Of a stretch of DNA of 58,506 nucleotides, positions 40,914 through 50,740 are shown piece after piece. Position 1 is the stretch's first letter. The number at the start of each line of letters is the position of its first letter. Under the pieces are notes generated by a model. That model searched no databases. It was not told where the DNA came from and worked only from the letters and a program-made list of their open reading frames with translations. Origin of the DNA: Candidatus Moraniibacteriota bacterium (lineage in GTDB: Bacteria > Patescibacteriota > Minisyncoccia > Moranbacterales > UBA1568); NCBI GenBank assembly GCA_028711705.1, contig JAQTRS010000008.1, positions 1 through 58,506 on the forward strand, in the 5' to 3' direction. The position numbers and the translations under genes were made by a program.

Positions 40914-41789
40914 ATGAACAAAATTAGAAAAGCGATACTTCCGGTAGCGGGATTCGGGACGCGGTTTTTGCCGGCGACCAAGGCGCAGCCCAAGGAAATG
41001 CTGCCGGTCGTGGACAAACCCGTGGTGCAGTATTTGGTCGAAGAGGCGGTGGCGTCGGGTATCGAGGAGATCATCTTCGTGACCGGTCGCGGCAAGCGCG
41101 CCATCGAGGATCATTTCGATGTGTCGTATGAACTGGAGGATACCTTGGTGGAGAAGAACAAGCATGATTTGCTCGAGCAGGTGCGTAAGGTCTCCAATCT
41201 CGCGAAGTTTTCGTATGTGCGCCAGCCGGTGCCGATGGGGGATGGGCATGCTCTTTTGTGCGCCAAACATCTGGTGAATGAGGGCGAGGCGGTGGCGGTG
41301 CTGTTCGGCGACGATATCGTGGACAACGATGTGCCGGCGCTCAAGCAGCTCTTGAATGTCTACGAGAAGTATCAGGATTCGGTGGTGGCCTTGACCGCCG
41401 TTCCGAGAGAAGAGGTCTCAAAATTCGGCGTGGTGGATGCGCTGCGTCTGGATGAACGGACGCATGAACTGAAAAGTTTCGTCGAGAAGCCGAAAATGGA
41501 AGAGGCTCCGTCCAATCTGGCGGCCGTAGGAAAATACGTCATCACCTGGGAGGTGTTTCAAATGCTTGAGACGATCAAATCAGGCAGCAAGGACGGCGAG
41601 GTCCGTCTTGCGGATGCCTTCATCAAGATGCTTTTAGCAAACCGTCCGATCTATGGATATGAGCTCGAGGGCGTGCGCCATGATTGCGGCGATAAATTCG
41701 GCTTTGTCCGCGCCACCATCGCGCTGGGTTTGAAGCACCCGGAAATCGGGGAGAAACTGCAGCAGTACCTGAAGGATCTGAAGGTGTAG
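40914..41789 (+). CDS. galU: UTP-glucose-1-phosphate uridylyltransferase
   Basis: A 291-aa GalU of normal size. FGTRFLPATKAQPKEMLPV (about residues 13-31) is the UTP-binding and catalytic loop, VEEAVASGIEEIIFVTGRGK follows, and FVEKPKMEEAPSNLAAVGKY holds the sugar-phosphate Lys. It makes UDP-glucose, a donor for the glycosyltransferases around it. The start lies 49 nt after the palindrome element, so if element and gene are co-transcribed the mRNA leader carries that structure. Confidence 0.95.
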   Translation: MNKIRKAILPVAGFGTRFLPATKAQPKEMLPVVDKPVVQYLVEEAVASGIEEIIFVTGRGKRAIEDHFDVSYELEDTLVEKNKHDLLEQVRKVSNLAKFSYVRQPVPMGDGHALLCAKHLVNEGEAVAVLFGDDIVDNDVPALKQLLNVYEKYQDSVVALTAVPREEVSKFGVVDALRLDERTHELKSFVEKPKMEEAPSNLAAVGKYVITWEVFQMLETIKSGSKDGEVRLADAFIKMLLANRPIYGYELEGVRHDCGDKFGFVRATIALGLKHPEIGEKLQQYLKDLKV

Positions 41790-41812
41790 TTTCGGGCGGA
41801 TAATACAACAGT

Positions 41813-42958
41813 ATGACAATCGGTATCGATGCGCGTTTCTACGGATCCTTGGGCAAGGGCCTGGGCCGGTATACGCAAAAACTTATCGAGCACCTGGAGC
41901 TGATCGATACGAAGAATCGCTACATCGTTTTTTTGCGTCGGGAAAACTTCGATGAGTATCAGCCTGCTAATAAAAACTTTACGAAGGTGTTGGCGGACTA
42001 TCAGTGGTACTCTTTTTCGGAACAGCTGCTTTTTCCGTTGCTCCTGCTGCGTTTCCGCTGCGATATGATGCATTTTCCGCATTTCAATGTGCCGGTTTTG
42101 TATCGGGGGAAGTTCATCGTGACCATACACGACCTTATTCTCATCCATTTCCCGACGCAGCGGGCGACCATGCTGCATCCTTTGTGGTATCGGGTCAAGT
42201 TCTTGGCGTATAAGGCGGCCATCTGGTGGGCGATACACAAATCCTGCCATATCATGACCGTTTCGGAATATACGAAACAGGATATTTTGGAGCATTATCG
42301 GGTGGATGGGGGCAAGATAACCGTCGCATACGAAGCGATCGATGCTTTCTGTACGTATCATGGGCCCGCGAAGTCTTTGGAAATCCTGCGTACCTATGGC
42401 TTGACAGGGTCCGATGAAAAGAAGGGGGATTGTGGTATAATAAAACCATACCTTCTCTATGTCGGCAATGCGTATCCGCATAAGAATCTTGAAGCCTTGA
42501 TAGACGTGCTGCATCAGGATAACTTGAAGGATATGACGCTGGTTTTGGTGGGGAAGGAAGATTATTTTTACCGTCGTTTGAAGGATAAGGTGCGTGAAGA
42601 GCGGGTAAAAAACGTGCTTTTCGTGGGCTTCGTTCCCGATGGCGAGCTTGATGTGCTGTACCGATTCGGAAGGGCCTACGTGTTCCCGTCCCTGTATGAG
42701 GGATTCGGACTGCCGCCGCTTGAGGCTATGGGGAGAGGGCTTCCGGTTTTGGCGACACATGCTGCATCGCTCCCTGAGATATTGGGGGGTGCCGCGCTGT
42801 ATTTTTATCCGGATCAGAAGGATTCTCTGCGTCTGTCTTTGCGACATATCTGGAACGATGTAGCGCTGAGGGATGCGCTTCGCACCAAAGGCTATGCCCA
42901 GGCGGGAAAATTCCAGTGGCTCGGTATGGCGCAAGCGACGCTTGAGCGGTATCGGTAA
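41813..42958 (+). CDS. GT4 family glycosyltransferase
   Basis: A 381-aa GT-B enzyme, starting [18 protein letters not shown], the Gly-rich acceptor loop. The C-terminal half has [16 protein letters not shown] and [20 protein letters not shown], which contains the E-x7-E motif binding the nucleotide sugar. It follows galU by 23 nt, so UDP-glucose or a product of it may be the donor; this is inferred from position only. No membrane helix is present. Confidence 0.92.
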   Translation: MTIGIDARFYGSLGKGLGRYTQKLIEHLELIDTKNRYIVFLRRENFDEYQPANKNFTKVLADYQWYSFSEQLLFPLLLLRFRCDMMHFPHFNVPVLYRGKFIVTIHDLILIHFPTQRATMLHPLWYRVKFLAYKAAIWWAIHKSCHIMTVSEYTKQDILEHYRVDGGKITVAYEAIDAFCTYHGPAKSLEILRTYGLTGSDEKKGDCGIIKPYLLYVGNAYPHKNLEALIDVLHQDNLKDMTLVLVGKEDYFYRRLKDKVREERVKNVLFVGFVPDGELDVLYRFGRAYVFPSLYEGFGLPPLEAMGRGLPVLATHAASLPEILGGAALYFYPDQKDSLRLSLRHIWNDVALRDALRTKGYAQAGKFQWLGMAQATLERYR

Positions 42959-43004
42959 AGCTTTTTCATGCGACGTATCGCAAGGCGCCCCACGAAAAAG
43001 CTTT
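42957..43004 (+). other. Hairpin after the GT4 gene
   Basis: AAAGCTTTTTC (42957-42967) and GAAAAAGCTTT (42994-43004) are perfect 11-bp inverted repeats enclosing a smaller TGCG/CGCA hairpin. The left arm overlaps the GT4 stop codon. It could terminate weakly or set the boundary before the DUF4012 gene, whose start lies just after it. Confidence 0.55.
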
Positions 43005-43061
43005 AATAAATCGTACGCGGCTGTGGATGTAAGAAAACCAAAACAAAATATCATCCGCCAG

Positions 43062-45473
43062 ATGTCTGATGTCGTACCCGCGCGCCCGAGGGTTTTTTCG
43101 CGTGAACAGGAAACTTGTCCGGTTGAGGCAGAGCCGCCTCAAAGAAAGATCGACGAGGGGAATCGGCTTATCCAGCTAGGCGCGTTGCGATCGAGCATCG
43201 ATGTCCCGTATTTCCCGCGAGCGGACAGTATCCGCTCTTATCCCCGACCGGAGGCGACGCAGCCAGAGCGCCCGACATTCCATGCGCAACCGGTTCATCA
43301 AGCGGTGCGTCCGGCATATCCGATGCCTTCCGAAGAGGTTATGTCCGATGCCTCTGATCAGTCATCCTCTCAACAGCCGACGGCGCAGCCGGCACGCAGA
43401 ACCTATATGTCCAGTGCTGCCATGGACACATCGCGCGGACCTTCTTTTTCTCAGAGGGCTGCTTCCGCGTATTTCGCCTTCGTCAGCACGCTCGCCCCGG
43501 TTTTCCGGAAAAAGTTCGCGTATGCGACGGTGGGCTTGGTGATCTTGGGCGCGGTGTCGATCGGATCGGTTTCGATCTTTTCTCAGGGCATGAAAATGAA
43601 GGGGGAGGTTTTAGGCGTGAGTCAGGAGGGGTTCGATAGCCTCAATGCCGCCGCCCAAAATATCAAGGATCGCCGTTTCGACCAGTCGGCAAGCGATTTC
43701 GAAAAAGCGGCACAATCTTTTTCGGACGCGGCGCAGTCGCTTGAGGAATGGAATGCGACGCTGGTGGACCTTTCGCAATTTTTTCCCGTGGTATCCAAGC
43801 TTTCTTCGGGGAAGAACGCGGTGGAGGCCGGAAAGCATTTTGCCCTGGCGGGCCAGTCTATGAATACGGCGCTTCAAGCATTGTCCGATGTGAAAAATCC
43901 GCTCGATGTGACGGCGAACGTATCTTTATTGGAATTATTCCAGAAGACAGAAAAAAGCGTCATTGGAGCGAAAGAAGAGCTTATTTTGGCGCAAGAATCG
44001 CTCGATGGGGTCAAGGTGGATGATTTACCCGAGGATAAGCGCGAGCGCTTTATCCAGGTCAAGACGCAACTCCCGGTTATGATCGAAATGATGCAGGGCT
44101 TTTCGGATTCGAGCCATATCCTGTCCGATCTATTGGGAGGGAATGGTCCGAGAAAGTACCTCTTCTTGTTCCAGAACAATCATGAGATGCGTGCGACCGG
44201 CGGATTCATCGGCAGCTATGGACTGCTCGATATTACCGATGGTCGGGTGAGGAATTTCTTCGTGGACGGTATCTTTAATCCGGATGGGCAGTTGAAACAG
44301 AATATCGTTCCGCCGACACCGATTCAGAAGATGAGTGCCGGATGGAGCCTGCATGACAGCAATTGGTTCCCTGATTTCCCGATGTCGGCGGAAAAGGCGA
44401 TATCGTTTTATGAGAAGACGGGCGGTCCGACCGTGGATGGCGTTATCACGTTTACCCCGACGGTGATGCAGAAGCTCCTGCGCGTGACGGGGCCGATCTA
44501 TATGGAGGGCTATGATAAGACGCTGGATGCCGACAACTTTATCGAGGAAGTGCAGCAGCAGGTGGAAGTCGATTACGATAAGACCGAAAATAAGCCCAAG
44601 CAGATTTTGGCTGATTTGGCACCGATACTCATCGACCGTCTGATGAATGTCTCGGATGCCAAGCAGGCGCTTTCGACGGCGCAGGCCTTGGAGGAGGGCT
44701 TGAGTGAAAAGCACATACTCTTGTATTCGCGCAATGCAGATGTCGAGAAGATTATCGATGATGCCGGATGGTCCGGGAAAATCCTCGATGTGGAGCGTGA
44801 TTATCTGAGCGTCATCAATACCAATATCAACGGCTATAAGACGGATGGCGTTGTCGATGAATCAATAGAGCATAAGGCGTCTATTCAAGATGACGGGTCG
44901 GTTATCGATACGGTGACGGTGGTGCGCGAGCACCGTGGCGGCCATGAGGACAAGGATTGGTGGAACAAGGTCAATGCGGATTATATGCGCGTGTATGTGC
45001 CGCAAGGATCGATGCTTATTTCCGCTGAGGGGCAGACGAGAGAGGTGGTCGAGCCCCCGCTTGATTATGATACGCTCGGATTCAGGCGGGATGCCGATGT
45101 CGAGTACATGGAGAAATCGATAACCGTCGATCCGGAAACGGGCACGCAGATCTATGATGAAGCGGGAAAGACGGTCTTCGCTAATTGGGTCTATGTGAGC
45201 CCTCAGGAAACCGTTACTGTGACGTATCGGTATTTGTTGCCGTTTAAGGTGCAGCCCGAGCTTGCGGAGAACGGGGGATTCGATTCCTATTCGCTCACTT
45301 TGGAAAAACAAGCCGGCTCAGTAGGCAGCAAACTCTCGTCCTCTCTGGAATTTCCGGCTCGCATGAAATCGGTTTGGCAATCTTCACAGAATCTGTTACC
45401 GTATGACGGTGGTCTGCGCTTTGAAGGAGATTTGAAACGTGATCGATTCATGGGCGTGGTGTTCGGGAAATAG
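43062..45473 (+). CDS. DUF4012 membrane-anchored protein 2, with disordered N-terminus
   Basis: About 803 aa from the chosen start MSDVVPARPRVFSREQ. The frame is open from 42873, inside the GT4 gene, but starting before the hairpin at 42957-43004 is unlikely; a GTG at 43023 is an alternative. Residues 1-140 are Pro/Gln/Ser-rich and probably disordered in the cytoplasm. One helix follows (YATVGLVILGAVSIGSVSIF), then a coiled region and the DUF4012 signature FQNNHEMRATGGFIGSYG (at about 370). It is nearly twice the size of its paralogue at 37590. It adjoins murJ, which fits a role in envelope glycan handling without proving one. Confidence 0.85.
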   Translation: MSDVVPARPRVFSREQETCPVEAEPPQRKIDEGNRLIQLGALRSSIDVPYFPRADSIRSYPRPEATQPERPTFHAQPVHQAVRPAYPMPSEEVMSDASDQSSSQQPTAQPARRTYMSSAAMDTSRGPSFSQRAASAYFAFVSTLAPVFRKKFAYATVGLVILGAVSIGSVSIFSQGMKMKGEVLGVSQEGFDSLNAAAQNIKDRRFDQSASDFEKAAQSFSDAAQSLEEWNATLVDLSQFFPVVSKLSSGKNAVEAGKHFALAGQSMNTALQALSDVKNPLDVTANVSLLELFQKTEKSVIGAKEELILAQESLDGVKVDDLPEDKRERFIQVKTQLPVMIEMMQGFSDSSHILSDLLGGNGPRKYLFLFQNNHEMRATGGFIGSYGLLDITDGRVRNFFVDGIFNPDGQLKQNIVPPTPIQKMSAGWSLHDSNWFPDFPMSAEKAISFYEKTGGPTVDGVITFTPTVMQKLLRVTGPIYMEGYDKTLDADNFIEEVQQQVEVDYDKTENKPKQILADLAPILIDRLMNVSDAKQALSTAQALEEGLSEKHILLYSRNADVEKIIDDAGWSGKILDVERDYLSVINTNINGYKTDGVVDESIEHKASIQDDGSVIDTVTVVREHRGGHEDKDWWNKVNADYMRVYVPQGSMLISAEGQTREVVEPPLDYDTLGFRRDADVEYMEKSITVDPETGTQIYDEAGKTVFANWVYVSPQETVTVTYRYLLPFKVQPELAENGGFDSYSLTLEKQAGSVGSKLSSSLEFPARMKSVWQSSQNLLPYDGGLRFEGDLKRDRFMGVVFGK

Positions 45474-45504
45474 GCATATAAATAGATTCTAAAGGGGGAA
45501 TGTC

Positions 45505-47148
45505 ATGAAGATACTGCGAAAAATAGGCTTGAACGGACCGATTCACAGCGTAAGCGGGGCGGCCCTGATTATCGCGGTAGCCGGTATCGGTAGCCGCTTG
45601 TTCGGATTTTTGCGGGATAGGATTTTGGCGGCGCAGTTCGGCGCCGGGGATACGCTCGATGCCTACTATGCCGCTTTCCGCATCCCGGATCTTTTGTATA
45701 GTTTCTTGGTTTTGGGTGCTTTGTCCGCGGCGTTCATACCGGTCTTCACGGAACTGTATGTGCAGAAAAAAGAGAAGGAAGCCTGGGAATTATCCTCGCA
45801 GGTATTGCATTTGCTCGTATTTTCGTTGGGTCTTGCGAGTATCGTGGCGGCCATTTTCATGCACAGCCTGATGGAAGTTTTGGTGCCTGGTTTTTCACCT
45901 GAGAAAAAGGCGCTGGCGGAGCAATTCACACGTATCATGCTTTTGTCCCCGATGCTTTTGGGTATAAGTGCTGTCTTCGGCGGGGTGTTGGTTTCGCTGA
46001 AGCGCTTCGTTTTGTATTCTTTGGCACCTATTTTTTATAATCTCGGCATCATTTTCGGTGCGGTTTTCTTGGTGAAGCTGATGGGTCAAAGCGGCTTGGC
46101 ATGGGGCGTGGTGCTCGGGGCGCTGCTGCATGTGGCGGTGCAGTATCTTGATCTGCGTATCTGCGGTTTCCGCTATCGGTTCGCACTTTCCGGTATATGG
46201 AAAAACGAGGCGGTCCGCAGGGTGATCCTTTTGATGATCCCTCGGTCGCTGGCTATGGCGATCAATCAGATCAGTTTTTTGGTGGTGACGATTTTCGCCT
46301 CGACGCTCGTATCGGGTAGTCTGTCGGTATTCACTCTGGCCAACAATATCCAAAGCGTCCCGTTGGGACTGTTCGGGGTAGCGTTTTCTTTGGCGGTTTT
46401 CCCTTCGCTGAGCGCTTTGGCTGCCAAGAAAGCGGATGGGGAGTTTTTCCACCTTTTCGCCAATACGTTCAGGAGGATCTTGTTTTTCGTATTGCCGGTG
46501 AGCGTCCTGATGATCGTGCTGCGGGCACAGATCGTGCGTGTTATTCTCGGGAGCGGGCAATTCGATTGGCATGATACTATCGCTACCTTCGGTGTCTTGG
46601 GCATCCTTTCGGTGAGTCTGTTCGCGCAGAGTCTTATCCCGCTTTTGGCGCGGGCTTTTTTTGCCTTGCAAAATACCAAGACCCCGCTGTATATCGCGCT
46701 CGTGAGCGAAGCCTTCCATGTCATCTTGATTTTCATATTCATGGGACGCTATCAGATCAACGGTTTGGCGATCGCGTTTTCCATCGCGACCACTATCAAT
46801 ATGCTCTTATTGTATGTTTTTCTGCGGCGGCAATTCGCGTCGTGGAAGGACAGTGATATCTTCTCGCCTTCGATGAAGATTATTGCGGCCTCCCTGGTCG
46901 CCGGTATCATCGCGCAGCTTACCAAGGCAGCCTTCGGCTTCAATGACAATGAACTGGATACGTTCGTGGCGATATTCATTCAGCTCTTGGTCACTTCCGC
47001 CGTCGGCATATCCGTGTTTATCGCCTTGAGTTGGTGGATGAGAATCGAGGAATTCGAACGGGTCAAAACCTTCTTCGTGCGCCGCATCTTCGGCCAACCC
47101 CAGAACCTGGTCGAAGCCGAAGAGGAAGCCGAACGCGGCAGCATATAG
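45505..47148 (+). CDS. murJ: Lipid II flippase MurJ (MviN)
   Basis: A 547-aa protein of the MOP family with about 14 helices. The N-terminal signature is IAVAGIGSRLFGFLRDRILAA (partly quoted), then AYYAAFRIPDLLYSFLVLGALSAAFIPVF, whose core FRIPDLL-x12-AFIPVF is diagnostic. MurJ flips lipid-linked peptidoglycan precursor across the membrane. The charged tail (VEAEEEAERGS) is an extension. A strong AAAGGGGG ribosome site precedes the ATG. It complements ftsI and murF at 28803-31895, so the peptidoglycan pathway is split between loci. Confidence 0.95.
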   Translation: MKILRKIGLNGPIHSVSGAALIIAVAGIGSRLFGFLRDRILAAQFGAGDTLDAYYAAFRIPDLLYSFLVLGALSAAFIPVFTELYVQKKEKEAWELSSQVLHLLVFSLGLASIVAAIFMHSLMEVLVPGFSPEKKALAEQFTRIMLLSPMLLGISAVFGGVLVSLKRFVLYSLAPIFYNLGIIFGAVFLVKLMGQSGLAWGVVLGALLHVAVQYLDLRICGFRYRFALSGIWKNEAVRRVILLMIPRSLAMAINQISFLVVTIFASTLVSGSLSVFTLANNIQSVPLGLFGVAFSLAVFPSLSALAAKKADGEFFHLFANTFRRILFFVLPVSVLMIVLRAQIVRVILGSGQFDWHDTIATFGVLGILSVSLFAQSLIPLLARAFFALQNTKTPLYIALVSEAFHVILIFIFMGRYQINGLAIAFSIATTINMLLLYVFLRRQFASWKDSDIFSPSMKIIAASLVAGIIAQLTKAAFGFNDNELDTFVAIFIQLLVTSAVGISVFIALSWWMRIEEFERVKTFFVRRIFGQPQNLVEAEEEAERGSI

Positions 47149-47149
47149 G

Positions 47150-47184
47150 AAGGATGGATATGGACTGGATTCATCCTTTTTTCT
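47150..47184 (+). terminator. Terminator after murJ
   Basis: AAGGATG (47150-47156) pairs with CATCCTT (47172-47178), followed by TTTTTC. Confidence 0.7.
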
Positions 47185-47221
47185 TGCCTTTTCGGCTCTT
47201 TTCCTATATGCTTGAGAAGCT

Positions 47222-49054
47222 ATGAATCAGAAATTTGTCCGAAACTTTTGTATTATCGCGCATATCGATCACGGAAAGTCGACTCTGGCTGACCGTTTTT
47301 TGGATGTGACCAAGACTGTGGAGCAGCGGAAAATGAAGGAGCAACTTTTGGATCAGATGGATCTTGAACGCGAGCGCGGTATCACGATCAAACTGCAGCC
47401 GGTACGCATGGACTATCTCTACAAGAGGACGGCCGGAAACGATTCGATTGTGGATGAGGGTTCGTACACACTGAACCTGATCGATACGCCGGGTCACGTG
47501 GACTTTCATTATGAAGTGTCGCGATCTTTGGCAGCGGTCGAGGGGGCGGTGCTTTTGGTCGATGCAACCAAAGGCGTGCAGGCGCAAACTTTGGCCAATC
47601 TGTATCTGGCGATCGAGCAGGGCTTGGAAATCATTCCGGTAGTGAACAAGATCGATCTTCCAGCATCGGATGTCGAGAAGACGAAAAAGGAAATCATCCA
47701 TATTCTCGGTTGCAAGGATGAGGAGATCCTGATGGCGTCCGGAAAGACCGGCATGGGTGTGGAGGAAATTCTGAAGCGGGTGATCGAACGGGTCCCGGCT
47801 CCGCAGGGCGATGCCACCAAGCCTCTCCGTGCCTTGATTTTCGATTCGGTCTACGATACCTACAAAGGCGTCGTGGCGTATGTCCGCATCGTGGATGGCA
47901 AGGTCAAGCGTGATGACGCCATTCAGATGTTTGCGGCGGATAAGGATAGCGTGACGGTCGAAGTGGGGTACTTCAAGCCGCAGTTCGCTCCGACAGCACA
48001 AATCGAGGCGGGGGATATCGGATATATCGCTACGGGACTTAAGGATGTATCGTATTGCCGCGTGGGCGATACGATCACCGTGGTCAAGAAAAAAGAGGAC
48101 GTGATGATTGAGCCACTGCACGGATACAAGGAAATCAAGCCGATGGTCTATGCGAGCCTGTATCCGACCGAAGGAGATGATTACGCTCTGATGCGTGACG
48201 CGCTCGACAAGCTCAAGCTCAATGATGCTTCGTTTTCTTTCGAACCGGAAAGCAATATCGCTCTGGGGCGCGGCTTTCGTTGCGGATTCCTCGGCCTCTT
48301 GCATCTTGAGATCATCCAGGCGCGCTTGGAGCGTGAGTTCCATCAGAACCCGACCATCACGACGCCGTCGGTGGTCTATGAATTGAAATTGCGCGGCATC
48401 GACGAAACAGTGAAGATGTTTTCGCCATCGGAAATGCCCGACCCGGCTTCTATCGAGAAGATATTCGAGCCGTACGTGACGCTTCAGATCGTCCTTCCGG
48501 CAACGTATCTGGGTTCGGTTATGGAGCTCATGAGTTCGATCCGAGCGGAGTACAAGAATACGGAGTATATCGATTCGGAACGGGTGCTCCTTTCGTTTGA
48601 GGCGCCGCTTATGGATGTGATTGTGAATTTCCATGACAATCTCAAGAGCGTCTCGTCCGGATATGCATCGATGAACTATGAATATATCGGGTATCGCGAC
48701 TCGGACGTGGTCAAGCTCGATATCTTGGTGGCCGGGGACAAGGTGGAGGCCTTTTCCCGCATGGTGCCGAAGGGGCGGGCGCATACCGAAGGCTTCGCGA
48801 CGGTCACGAAGCTCAAGCAGGTGATCCCTCGCCATAACTTTTCCGTGGCCCTCCAGGCGGCTATCGGCGGCAAGGTGATCGCGCGCGAAACCATTTCCGC
48901 CTTCCGCAAGGACGTGATCGCCAAACTCTATGGCGGCGACGTGACGCGCAAGAACAAACTCTTGGACAAACAGAAGAAGGGAAAGAAAAAACTCAAGGAC
49001 ATGGGCCGGGTAACCATCCCTTCCAAGGCCTTTTTGGATGTGTTAAGAAAATAA
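47222..49054 (+). CDS. lepA: Elongation factor 4 (LepA)
   Basis: A 610-aa translational GTPase. G1 is AHIDHGKS (residues 13-20), G2 RGITI, G3 DTPGHVD, G4 NKIDLP. The LepA-specific C-terminal domain ends DMGRVTIPSKAFLDVLRK with a lysine-rich stretch before it (KQKKGKKKLKDMG) that lies in the ribosome A-site. LepA back-translocates or remodels stalled ribosomes. The canonical length is about 600. It is preceded by the murJ terminator and is followed by a nucleotidase gene 11 nt on. Confidence 0.97.
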   Translation: MNQKFVRNFCIIAHIDHGKSTLADRFLDVTKTVEQRKMKEQLLDQMDLERERGITIKLQPVRMDYLYKRTAGNDSIVDEGSYTLNLIDTPGHVDFHYEVSRSLAAVEGAVLLVDATKGVQAQTLANLYLAIEQGLEIIPVVNKIDLPASDVEKTKKEIIHILGCKDEEILMASGKTGMGVEEILKRVIERVPAPQGDATKPLRALIFDSVYDTYKGVVAYVRIVDGKVKRDDAIQMFAADKDSVTVEVGYFKPQFAPTAQIEAGDIGYIATGLKDVSYCRVGDTITVVKKKEDVMIEPLHGYKEIKPMVYASLYPTEGDDYALMRDALDKLKLNDASFSFEPESNIALGRGFRCGFLGLLHLEIIQARLEREFHQNPTITTPSVVYELKLRGIDETVKMFSPSEMPDPASIEKIFEPYVTLQIVLPATYLGSVMELMSSIRAEYKNTEYIDSERVLLSFEAPLMDVIVNFHDNLKSVSSGYASMNYEYIGYRDSDVVKLDILVAGDKVEAFSRMVPKGRAHTEGFATVTKLKQVIPRHNFSVALQAAIGGKVIARETISAFRKDVIAKLYGGDVTRKNKLLDKQKKGKKKLKDMGRVTIPSKAFLDVLRK

Positions 49055-49065
49055 TATTTTTGGAA

Positions 49066-49647
49066 ATGAAAATCGGGATCGACCTGGATGATGTGTTGTG
49101 CGACTATGCGACGGCCTTCGTGAAGTATCATAACGATACGTACAGTACGACGCTGACCAAGGCGGATATATGGTCGTATAATTTTTGGGACGTGCTGAAT
49201 ATATCTAGGGAGGAGGCGGTGAAGAGGGTCTATGCTTTCGGGCGGTCTTCGAAGATGATGGATATAGACCCTGTGCCGGGCGCCAAACGTGCCGTGGACA
49301 GCTTGCTTGCGAGGAATCACGAGCTCTCCCTTATCACGGCGCGCGATGCCGATTTCTCGGATATCACCCATCATTGGTTGGCTAGGCACTTCCCGGGGGT
49401 GTTTTCCGATATCCATTTCGTCAATCACTACTCTACGACCACGGCGCCGAGAAGCAAGGGCGATGTCTGCAGGGAAATCGGCGCGAGCATGATGATCGAT
49501 GATTCTTTCGACAATGCGATCAGCTGTCACGGTGTCTGCGGCAGCGGTGTCTTGTTGTTCGATGCCCCGTGGAATGCGAACAAGGAACTTCCGGTCGGGG
49601 TGCACCGGGTCTTTTCGTGGTATGACGTTTTGGAGAAACTTACGTAA
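49066..49647 (+). CDS. HAD-family 5'(3')-deoxyribonucleotidase-like protein
   Basis: A 193-aa HAD phosphatase. KIGIDLDDVLCDY contains the catalytic DxDxV-type motif (nucleophile Asp 7, acid Asp 9), LSLITARD the second motif (T/S), and ASMMIDDSFDNA the acidic motif IV with DD. The layout fits the NT5C family, which removes phosphate from (deoxy)ribonucleoside monophosphates. Substrate is not certain. It follows lepA by 11 nt. A TTG at 49060 would add only two residues; the ATG is preferred. Confidence 0.85.
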   Translation: MKIGIDLDDVLCDYATAFVKYHNDTYSTTLTKADIWSYNFWDVLNISREEAVKRVYAFGRSSKMMDIDPVPGAKRAVDSLLARNHELSLITARDADFSDITHHWLARHFPGVFSDIHFVNHYSTTTAPRSKGDVCREIGASMMIDDSFDNAISCHGVCGSGVLLFDAPWNANKELPVGVHRVFSWYDVLEKLT

Positions 49648-49671
49648 GGCGATTCATGATATAATGGAGTC

Positions 49672-50679
49672 ATGCGCAAGATAGTGAATATTTTGTTGAT
49701 AGGCGTTTCCCTTGGGACTATCGTATACGCGGCAGCCCCGTTTTTGCCGGCGCTTAAAGATCAGCTCAGGCGATCAGCGACTGTCGACGGTCCTGCGGCG
49801 AAGGAATCGGTTACGGGTACGCTGAGGGAAGCGGCACAGAAGGTCGGGTCCGTCCTGCATCTGGCCGATGCCTGCTCCGTTCCGCTCCATTATGCGATCG
49901 GCGATGTCGACCCGCGGTTCGGGATCAGTAAGGAAGCATTCAAGGAGGATCTTCTGAAGGCGGAAGCAACGTGGGAGGGGGCGACTAAGAAGGATGTGCT
50001 GCAGTACGATGCGCAGGCGGCATTTAAGGTCAATCTCGTGTTCGACGAACGCCAGCAGCAGACCATCGAAGCCAAAAAATTGGATCAGAAACTCGATGTC
50101 GTGCAGACGCTCAGGAAGGGGATTTCTTTGGAGTATGACGATCTTTCGGATCAATATGAAACGAAAAAATCGAAGTATGAGGGCGACGTGAAGCGGTATA
50201 AGGCGATGGCCGATGCGTATGAGCAGCGGGTGGAGTATTGGAACGATCGGGGCGACGCACCGGATGCTGAATATGCGCAATTGCAGTCGCAACGCAAGAG
50301 TCTCAATGCGTTCGCGGACGATATAGAAAAGCAGCGGAAGGCCCTCAACAGCTTGGTCGGGCAGTTGAATGACCTGGTCGCGAAGGAACAGCGGGCGGTG
50401 GATTCCTACAACAAAGAGGTGACCACCTATGAGAGCGTGCATGGCAGCGAAAAGGAATTCGATCAGGGGGTGTATACCGGTACGGAAATCACCATCTATC
50501 AGTTCAGCGACACAAGCGATCTTGTTTTGGTATTGGCGCATGAATTGGGGCATGCTCTCGGTATGGATCACGTGGAAAACCCGAAGTCTATCATGTATTA
50601 CCTCATGTCGAAGCAGGATATCGGGAACATCACCCCGAGTGCCGAGGATATCACGGCCCTCAAGCGGCGCTGTTCATAA
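49672..50679 (+). CDS. Secreted matrixin-like zinc metalloprotease with coiled coil
   Basis: A 335-aa protein with an N-terminal signal or anchor helix (IVNILLIGVSLGTIVYAAAPFL). Residues 75-125 (PLHYAIGDVDPRFGISKEAF, then KAEATWEG) resemble the start of a matrixin domain, and HELGHALGMDH (about 290-300) is the zinc site HExxHxxGxxH, followed by the SIMYYLM Met-turn. Between them an insertion of about 130 residues is a long charged coiled coil (for example KKSKYEGDVKRYKAMADAYE). A matrixin domain split by a coiled coil is unusual. The protease would act outside the cell; its target is unknown. Confidence 0.85.
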   Translation: MRKIVNILLIGVSLGTIVYAAAPFLPALKDQLRRSATVDGPAAKESVTGTLREAAQKVGSVLHLADACSVPLHYAIGDVDPRFGISKEAFKEDLLKAEATWEGATKKDVLQYDAQAAFKVNLVFDERQQQTIEAKKLDQKLDVVQTLRKGISLEYDDLSDQYETKKSKYEGDVKRYKAMADAYEQRVEYWNDRGDAPDAEYAQLQSQRKSLNAFADDIEKQRKALNSLVGQLNDLVAKEQRAVDSYNKEVTTYESVHGSEKEFDQGVYTGTEITIYQFSDTSDLVLVLAHELGHALGMDHVENPKSIMYYLMSKQDIGNITPSAEDITALKRRCS

Positions 50680-50683
50680 TGGG

Positions 50684-50712
50684 TTGGCTGTTTTGGCTGG
50701 TAAGAGTATACT
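50684..50712 (+). promoter_or_regulatory. Promoter of trxA
   Basis: TTGGCT (50684-50689), 17 nt, TATACT (50707-50712), 29 nt before the thioredoxin start. Confidence 0.7.
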
Positions 50713-50740
50713 GAAGAAGTAACGCATTAATGTTAAATTT

